Origin: Streptomyces antimicrobicus
GTDB lineage: Bacteria; Actinomycetota; Actinomycetes; Streptomycetales; Streptomycetaceae
Assembly (NCBI RefSeq): GCF_020532625.1
Contig: NZ_JAJAUY010000040.1
Location: 1-43,879, forward strand
Length of the DNA stretch: 43,879 nucleotides
Direction of reading: 5' to 3'
The notes below the pieces were generated by a model. That model was not told the origin of the DNA and searched no databases. It worked only from the letters and a program-made list of their open reading frames with translations. The position numbers and the translations under genes were made by a program. Shown in pieces: positions 39,074 through 43,879 of this stretch (its first letter is position 1; each line of letters begins with the position of its first letter).

Positions 39074-40156
39074 ATGAACGACGTGACGACCGACGTGACG
39101 GACCACATGACGACCGATGTGGTGATCGTGGGCGCCGGCCCGACCGGCCTGACACTGGCCTGCGAACTGGCCCGGCGGGGCCGCACCGTGCGCCTCCTGG
39201 AGCAGCGGGAGTCACCGCACCGCGAGTCGCGGGGCAAGGCGCTGCGCCCGGGCGCCCTGGAGGTGTTCGCCGGCCTCGGCATCGCCGACCGGGTGCGCGC
39301 AGCGGGCGAGCCGCGGATGGTCTTCCGCAAGTACTTCGACGGCGTGCACGCCGCCGACACCGACGTCGAGGGCATGCTGCTGATCGGCCAGTGGCGGATC
39401 GAGGAGGCGCTGCGCGACCGGCTCGCCGAGCTCGGCGGCCGGGTCGAGTTCGGCGCCGGGGTCAGCGCCATCGCCCAGGACCAGGACGGCGTCACCGCCA
39501 CCTTGACCGACGGCCGTTCGGTGCGGGCGGCTCATCTCGCCGGGTGCGACGGCGGCCGGAGCACCGTGCGCAAGCTCCTCGGCATCTCCTTCGAGGGGCA
39601 CACCGACGAGGAGCAGGCCATGGTCGTCGGTGACGTACGGGCGCCAGGGCTGAGCCGGGGCTACTGGCACCAGTGGTTCACCTCGGACGGCGACGCGATG
39701 ATGCTCTGCCCGATACCGGGCACGGACTCCTTCCAGCTCCAGGCCTCGCCGGAGCGGGACGCCGAGGGGCGGCCCCTGGCGCCGACGCTGGAGGGCTGCC
39801 AGCGGCTGTTCGACCGGCATGCCCGGATGCCGGGCATACGGCTGGCCGATCCCACCTGGCTGTCGACCTGGCGGGTCAACGTGCGGATGGCCGACCGGCT
39901 GAGGGAGGGCCGCGCCTTCCTCGCCGGGGACGCGGCCCATGTGCACCCGATAGCGGGCGGCTTCGGGATGAACACCGGCATCGAGGACGCCGCCGCGCTG
40001 GCCCGCTCGCTGAGCGGGGAGGCGCCGCTGGAGACCTACGAGACCGAGCGCCTGCCGGCCGCCGCCCATGTGCTGACCGACACCGCGGCGCGCATGCGCA
40101 GGGTGCGGGAAGCGGTGCGGACACCCGGCACCGGGATCGAGGCCGGCCTGGACTGA
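39074..40156 (+). CDS. short FAD-dependent aromatic-type monooxygenase
   Basis: The 360-residue group A flavin monooxygenase has FAD motif VVIVGAGPTGLTLACELARRG (about 16-36), a central CDGGRSTVRK (DG motif binding FAD and NAD(P)H), and AFLAGDAAHVHPIAGGFGMNTGIEDA (GD motif). The catalytic core is complete. Many PheA/TfdB/polyketide hydroxylases of this family have 500 or more residues with a thioredoxin-like C-terminal domain. That domain is absent here and the frame ends soon after the core. The ATG at 39074 has GGGGGA 6 bases upstream. ATG 39107 is an alternative without a ribosome binding site. Control by the divergent TetR is likely. Its stop lies 7 bases from that of the convergent rmdA-like gene. 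Confidence 0.88.
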   Translation: MNDVTTDVTDHMTTDVVIVGAGPTGLTLACELARRGRTVRLLEQRESPHRESRGKALRPGALEVFAGLGIADRVRAAGEPRMVFRKYFDGVHAADTDVEGMLLIGQWRIEEALRDRLAELGGRVEFGAGVSAIAQDQDGVTATLTDGRSVRAAHLAGCDGGRSTVRKLLGISFEGHTDEEQAMVVGDVRAPGLSRGYWHQWFTSDGDAMMLCPIPGTDSFQLQASPERDAEGRPLAPTLEGCQRLFDRHARMPGIRLADPTWLSTWRVNVRMADRLREGRAFLAGDAAHVHPIAGGFGMNTGIEDAAALARSLSGEAPLETYETERLPAAAHVLTDTAARMRRVREAVRTPGTGIEAGLD

Positions 40157-40163
40157 GCTGCGG

Positions 40164-42356
40164 TCAAGGGGCGGCGTCCGAGAGGGTGAGGGAGTGGATG
40201 CGGTCGGGTGCGCCGGGGCGGGCGTAGTACCAGCCCTGTGCCGTGTCGCAGCCCAGGGCGCGCAGCTGGGCAGCCTGGGCCCCGGTCTCCACGCCCTCGA
40301 CCGTCACCGCGAGTTCGAGGCTGTGGGCGAGGGCGACGATCCCTTCGACGATCTTGACATCGACGGGGTCGGCCGGCTGCTGCTGCATCCCCTGGGTGAA
40401 GGAGCGGTCCAGTTTCAGCACGCTCACCGGGAGGCGGCGCAGGTTGGCGAGGTTCGAGTAGCCGGTGCCGAAGTCGTCGAGGGCGATGTCCACGCCCAGG
40501 GCGGCCAGCCGGCGCAGGGGTTCCAGGAGTTCGTCGTCGGCGCCGATCAGGGCCGATTCGGTGACCTCCAGGCACAAGGACCCCGGCTCCAGGCCGGAGT
40601 TCTCCAGGACCGCCACGGTGTCGGCGACGAGGCCGGGGTGGTGGAGCTGGGTGGGTGAGAGGTTGACGTTGATCCGCAGGGGGCCGCCGTGCTCGCGCTG
40701 CCAGTTGCGGGCCTGGCGGACCGCCTCCTCCAGCACCCAGCGGCCGAGGGGGACGATCAGGCCGGTGCGCTCGGCGAGCGGTATGAACCGGTCCGGTCCC
40801 AGGACGCCGTACTGGGGGTGGGACCAGCGCACCAGCGCCTCGGCGCCGTAGACACTGCCGTCGTTCATGTCCACCAGCGGCTGGTACTCGACGAAGAACT
40901 CGCCGCGTTCCAGGGCGCCGGGCAGGGCGTTGGTCAGGCCGTGTCGGGTGATGGCACGGGCGTCGGCCTCGGCGTCGGCGAACTCGAAGCGGTTGCCGCC
41001 GGCGGCCTTCGCCCGGTACATGGTGATGTCGGCGCTGCGGAGCACCTCGGCCGGGGTGCGCTCGCCTGCGGGGCCCTCGACGATGCCGATGCTGCCGCGC
41101 ACGGTCAGCTCCCGGCCCTCCAGCCGGATCGGGGCGGCCAGCGCGGAGAGGATGCGGACGGCGAGGTCGGTGACCTTCTGTTCGGTGTCGGGACCGGTGG
41201 TCAGCGCCACGAACTCGTCGCCGCCGAGCCGGGCGACCACCTCGCCGGGGCCGGTCGCGCAGCTCTGCAGCCGGTCGGCGACCTCCACCAGTAGGCGGTC
41301 GCCCGCCGAGTGGCCGAGGCTGTCGTTGACCGCCTTGAACCCGTCCAGGTCGAGGTAGCACAGGCCGAAGCGGGCGCCGTCCTCGGCAGGGGCGCTGATC
41401 GCCTTCTCCAGCCGTTCGAAGAACAGCGTGCGGTTGGGCAGGCCGGTCAGGGCGTCGTGGGTGGCCTCGTAGCGCAGGCGCAGGTTGAGGAGCCGGCGTT
41501 CGGTGGTGTCCTCCATCAGCGCCAGCTGGTACTGCGGGCGGCCCTCGGCGTCGCGCAGCAGGGACACCGTCAGGTTGGTCCACAGCACGGTGCCGTCGTG
41601 CCGGTAGTACGGCTTCTCGACCCGGTAGTGCTCGCGCTCGCCGCGGACCAGTTCGCCGTACATCCGCCAGATGTTCGGGGCGTCGTCGGGGTGGCCCCAC
41701 TCACTGACGTTGCGGCCGCGGACGTGGCCTTCGAGGCCGCCGAACATCTGCAGCAGCGCGTCGTTGACCTCCAGGACGTTGCCGTCGAGGTCGGCGATGC
41801 CGATGCCGATGGCGGCGCCCTCGAAGACGGCCCGGAAGCGCTCCTCGCTCAGGTGCAGGGCCTCCTGGGCGTCGGAGCGGGCGGTCAGGGCCGAGCGGGC
41901 GATGGCCTCCTGCTCCCGCAGGGTGCGCTCGCGCAGGGCCCGGGCGAAGCCGGCCGCGATGCCGTGCTGGAGGCGGGCGCAGCGGGCCCGGTACTGCTCG
42001 CTCTCCTCCGGGCCGGCCCCGCCGGGGCCGCAGTACAGCACCAGGTAGGAGTCGACCACGCCCAGGGTCCCGGACAGGGCCTCGGGGTCGGTGCAGTGGA
42101 CGGCGACGAGTTCGGCGCCGACGCGCTGGGGCACGGCCGGGTCGAAGGAGCGCGCGTGCAGGGCCTCGTTGAGGGCGTGGGCCAGTGGCAGCAGGTGCCG
42201 CTCGAACTCGGCCCGCGTCAGCGAGGTCGCGGTGACCGGGAAGATGGCCCGGCTCCAGATGGTCGCGAAGCGGCCGATCCGGTCCGCCAGGTCCTCCGGC
42301 AGGCCCGTGGCCGCCGGCGCCTGCTCCGGGTGCGCCGTCTGGGCGGGGACTCTCAC
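40164..42356 (-). CDS. rmdA: PAS-GGDEF-EAL c-di-GMP enzyme (RmdA-like)
   Basis: The 730-residue soluble protein has an N-terminal helical region (about 20-165), a PAS/PAC sensor (about 170-292), a GGDEF diguanylate cyclase domain with intact RLGGDEF (G378-F382), and an EAL phosphodiesterase domain with GAEALVRW (E506) and DDFGTGYS. Both active sites look functional. No RxxD inhibitory site precedes GGDEF. The layout matches RmdA, a c-di-GMP hydrolase needed for aerial development in S. coelicolor, and the sdh/lysR neighbourhood fits my memory of that locus. The GTG at 42356 overlaps the upstream methyltransferase stop as GTGA, so the two proteins are translationally coupled. Confidence 0.85.
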   Translation of the reverse strand: MRVPAQTAHPEQAPAATGLPEDLADRIGRFATIWSRAIFPVTATSLTRAEFERHLLPLAHALNEALHARSFDPAVPQRVGAELVAVHCTDPEALSGTLGVVDSYLVLYCGPGGAGPEESEQYRARCARLQHGIAAGFARALRERTLREQEAIARSALTARSDAQEALHLSEERFRAVFEGAAIGIGIADLDGNVLEVNDALLQMFGGLEGHVRGRNVSEWGHPDDAPNIWRMYGELVRGEREHYRVEKPYYRHDGTVLWTNLTVSLLRDAEGRPQYQLALMEDTTERRLLNLRLRYEATHDALTGLPNRTLFFERLEKAISAPAEDGARFGLCYLDLDGFKAVNDSLGHSAGDRLLVEVADRLQSCATGPGEVVARLGGDEFVALTTGPDTEQKVTDLAVRILSALAAPIRLEGRELTVRGSIGIVEGPAGERTPAEVLRSADITMYRAKAAGGNRFEFADAEADARAITRHGLTNALPGALERGEFFVEYQPLVDMNDGSVYGAEALVRWSHPQYGVLGPDRFIPLAERTGLIVPLGRWVLEEAVRQARNWQREHGGPLRINVNLSPTQLHHPGLVADTVAVLENSGLEPGSLCLEVTESALIGADDELLEPLRRLAALGVDIALDDFGTGYSNLANLRRLPVSVLKLDRSFTQGMQQQPADPVDVKIVEGIVALAHSLELAVTVEGVETGAQAAQLRALGCDTAQGWYYARPGAPDRIHSLTLSDAAP

Positions 42357-43174
42357 GCCTTGCGTCCCACACCCGCGAAGCCGGCGAAGGCGTACGGATC
42401 CTCCGGCGAGCCGAGGTCCTCGGGCGCCTCGGGCCGCCACATGGGCATCGGCACCAGCCCCGGGTCGACCAGGTCGAAGCCGTCGAAGAAGCGGGTGACC
42501 TCCTCGCGGGTGCGCATCACCAGCGGGTTGCGCATGTCCCGGTAGACGCCGACGGTCCCGCTGGCCTCCTCCTGGGAGACCGGCAGCCCCTCGTAGGAGG
42601 CATGGGTGACGACCAGCAGGCTGCCGGGGGCGAGGGCGTCACGCAACTCGGCCACGGCCCCGTGCGGGTCGTCCGCGTCCTCCAGGAAGTGCAGGACGGC
42701 GACGAGCAGCAGGGCGACCGGCCGGTCGAGGTCCAGCAGCTGCTCCACCTCGGGGCTCTGCAGGATCGACGCCGGCTTGCGCAGGTCGGCGGCGGCTATG
42801 GCGCTGAGGTCGTCCCCGGCCAGGACGGCCCGGCTGTGGGCGACCGCGACCGGGTCGTGGTCGACGTAGACGACGCGCGCCTGCGGGCAGGCCTGCTGGG
42901 CCACCTCGTGGACGTTGCCGAAGGTGGGGATGCCGGAGCCGATGTCGAGGAACTGGGTGATGCCCTCGGCCACGGCGTGGCGCACGGCGCGTCGCATGAA
43001 TGCCCGGTTCGCCTGCATGATCTTGGGCAGGCCCGGCAGGAATTCCATGGCCCGGCGGGCGGCCTGGCGGTCGACATCGAAATTGTGGGAGCCGCCCAGG
43101 TAGTAATCGTAGATGCGCGACACGCTCGGCACCGATATGTCGATGCCTGGCGGGGCCCAGGCGGGGCGGTCCAT
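42353..43174 (-). CDS. DUF574 SAM-dependent methyltransferase-like protein 2
   Basis: The 273-residue PF04672 protein has the standard opening RPAWAPPGIDISVPSVSRIYDYYLGG, then NRAFMRRAVRHA, the SAM loop FLDIGSGIPTFGNVHEVAQ, VVYVDHDPVAVAHSRA, and a C-terminal VTRFFDGFDLVDPGLVP segment, so the family motifs are intact, unlike those in copy 1 of this window. The ATG at 43174 is chosen because GGAG lies 8 bases upstream and the protein then begins as its relatives do. ATG 43198 would add eight residues. Its TGA overlaps the GTG of the RmdA-like gene. The methylated substrate of this family is unknown. Confidence 0.9.
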   Translation of the reverse strand: MDRPAWAPPGIDISVPSVSRIYDYYLGGSHNFDVDRQAARRAMEFLPGLPKIMQANRAFMRRAVRHAVAEGITQFLDIGSGIPTFGNVHEVAQQACPQARVVYVDHDPVAVAHSRAVLAGDDLSAIAAADLRKPASILQSPEVEQLLDLDRPVALLLVAVLHFLEDADDPHGAVAELRDALAPGSLLVVTHASYEGLPVSQEEASGTVGVYRDMRNPLVMRTREEVTRFFDGFDLVDPGLVPMPMWRPEAPEDLGSPEDPYAFAGFAGVGRKA

Positions 43175-43204
43175 CGAGGTCTCCAAGCCGTAGTCCATCT
43201 GCGG

Positions 43205-43220
43205 TCGGACTGCTGTCCGA
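43205..43220 (-). promoter_or_regulatory. inverted repeat TCGGAC-N4-GTCCGA before the DUF574-2 gene
   Basis: Perfect 6-base arms lie 30-46 bases upstream of the ATG at 43174, just downstream of a TACATT box (43230-43225, minus strand) that could be the -10 element. It may be an operator near the transcription start or a leader stem. Confidence 0.4.
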
Positions 43221-43477
43221 GCCGAATGTACTGATCATTCGCCAACAGAGCGAGCTAAAGCGGAAATTGGCGGTCCGTTCTTCGTCACACACCAAAGCCG
43301 GGCGCGGACCCCGGCCCCGCATTGGCCGAAACCGACAAGTCCCTTTTGAGAATTGACGCCGGGCGGACCGCCGCTGTCCGTCTCTGGCTCAAACCGTTCT
43401 GGACCGAAGGTCACCCGTTCAGGCGAACCGTTCGCGTGCGCGGCGTGCGCGCCGCCGGTCCGGCCCATGATCCCCGC

Positions 43478-43879
43478 GTGAACAGACCCCGTTCCCGGCG
43501 CTTACTGGCGGTCCCGGTCCTGGTGTGGGCGGCCCTCACCACCACCCCGGCCGTGGCCGATAGCTGCGCCTACGCGACGATCACCGACGGCGGCGGTCGC
43601 ACGGTGGTGGGGCTCGTCGCGGCCGCGGGCAGCGGTGGCCGCGGGGGCGGTCACGGGAGTGGCCATGGTGGCGGACATCACGAGGGCCGGCACTGCCGCA
43701 AGTACCCCAAGGGGCACCGGCACTGCCCGCCACCGCCTCCCCCGCCGTGCCCGACGCCCAGGCCCACCCCGCCGAAGCCCACCCCGACCCCGACGCCCCC
43801 GCCCCCTCCACCGAAACCGGCGCCGACTCCGACCCCGACTCCGCCCCCGCCCCCGAAGCCGCCCGCTCCGGCGCCGCCG
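43478..43879 (+). CDS. secreted Gly/His- and Pro-rich protein (3' end outside window)
   Basis: The frame starts at GTG 43478 and stays open to the right edge (134 codons seen). A classical signal peptide is visible: RPRSRR, a hydrophobic core (about residues 9-22), then a cleavage site near PAVADS. The mature part has SCAYATITDGGG, a Gly/His-rich stretch (about 50-70), a cysteine-containing HCRKYPKGHRHCPP segment, and a long Pro/Thr/Lys-rich tail typical of cell-wall-spanning linkers. CATGAT (43466-43471) 6 bases before the GTG may be the -10 box of a leaderless transcript. The His/Cys-rich segment could bind metal. No family is recognised, and the C-terminal domain lies outside the window. 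Confidence 0.6.
   Translation, partial: MNRPRSRRLLAVPVLVWAALTTTPAVADSCAYATITDGGGRTVVGLVAAAGSGGRGGGHGSGHGGGHHEGRHCRKYPKGHRHCPPPPPPPCPTPRPTPPKPTPTPTPPPPPPKPAPTPTPTPPPPPKPPAPAPP

Overview
The window reads as chromosomal DNA from a very GC-rich actinobacterium, almost certainly Streptomyces. The grounds are the extreme G/C bias at third codon positions, many GTG starts and one TTG start, repeated TAnnnT boxes 6-8 bases before start codons (leaderless transcription), a complete ergothioneine cluster egtABCD, and actinomycete-specific families: DUF574 methyltransferases, XRE/DUF5753 and DUF397 (WhiJ/BldB-like) proteins, a SpoIIE-type PP2C phosphatase and an RmdA-like c-di-GMP enzyme. I see no rRNA, tRNA, CRISPR array, transposase or phage module. 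The order egtABCD ... sdhCAB/lysR ... rmdA matches my memory of the S. coelicolor SCO0910-SCO0928 neighbourhood, which a synteny search should confirm.

Layout. 1-1.45 kb: the end of an anchored secreted-domain protein and a small membrane protein. 1.47-6.26 kb, minus strand: 3-oxoadipyl-CoA-type thiolase, benzaldehyde-dehydrogenase-like ALDH, thioredoxin and a flavin disulfide-reductase-like protein. 6.36-9.22 kb: a LacI regulator divergent from an amidase. 9.23-10.97 kb: two genes with leaderless promoters, a MazF/PemK-like protein with no visible antitoxin and a GT87 glycosyltransferase. 11.0-16.4 kb: a PARG-like macrodomain protein divergent from the fully coupled egtA-B-C-D operon. 16.2-17.9 kb: an OlsB-like/OlsA-like acyltransferase pair (ornithine lipids) with a strong leader hairpin.

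18.1-24.3 kb: a sugar-binding lipoprotein with a DasR-like palindrome in its promoter, dodecin, a HAD phosphatase, a 48-residue membrane peptide coupled to a PRC-barrel protein, a YbdK-type ligase, two VOC proteins, and a small membrane protein between two strong hairpins. 24.5-26.6 kb: a DUF574 methyltransferase, an XRE/DUF5753 regulator and a DUF397 protein. 26.75-31.7 kb: a UvrA-like ABC ATPase, a SpoIIE phosphatase and a histidine-phosphatase lipoprotein. 31.8-36.3 kb: an sdhCAB operon divergent from a LysR gene, with a T-N11-A box between them.

36.27-38.25 kb has no convincing gene. It holds about 1.44 kb of G-rich degenerate tandem repeat built around five copies of a longer module, then a 9-bp tandem repeat. 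38.26-40.16 kb: a TetR regulator divergent from a short flavin monooxygenase across an AT-rich island. 40.16-43.2 kb: a second DUF574 methyltransferase translationally coupled to a PAS-GGDEF-EAL protein. The window ends inside a secreted Pro/His-rich protein.

The strongest leads are the repeat array (36.3-37.7 kb), the methyltransferase/c-di-GMP coupling (42.35 kb), the DasR-like operator (19.45 kb), the paired hairpins (24.0-24.4 kb), the ols leader hairpin (17.93 kb) and the unlisted 48-residue membrane peptide (20.9-21.0 kb). No feature proves a wholly new system. The repeat array and the DUF574 associations are the parts least explained by known biology.
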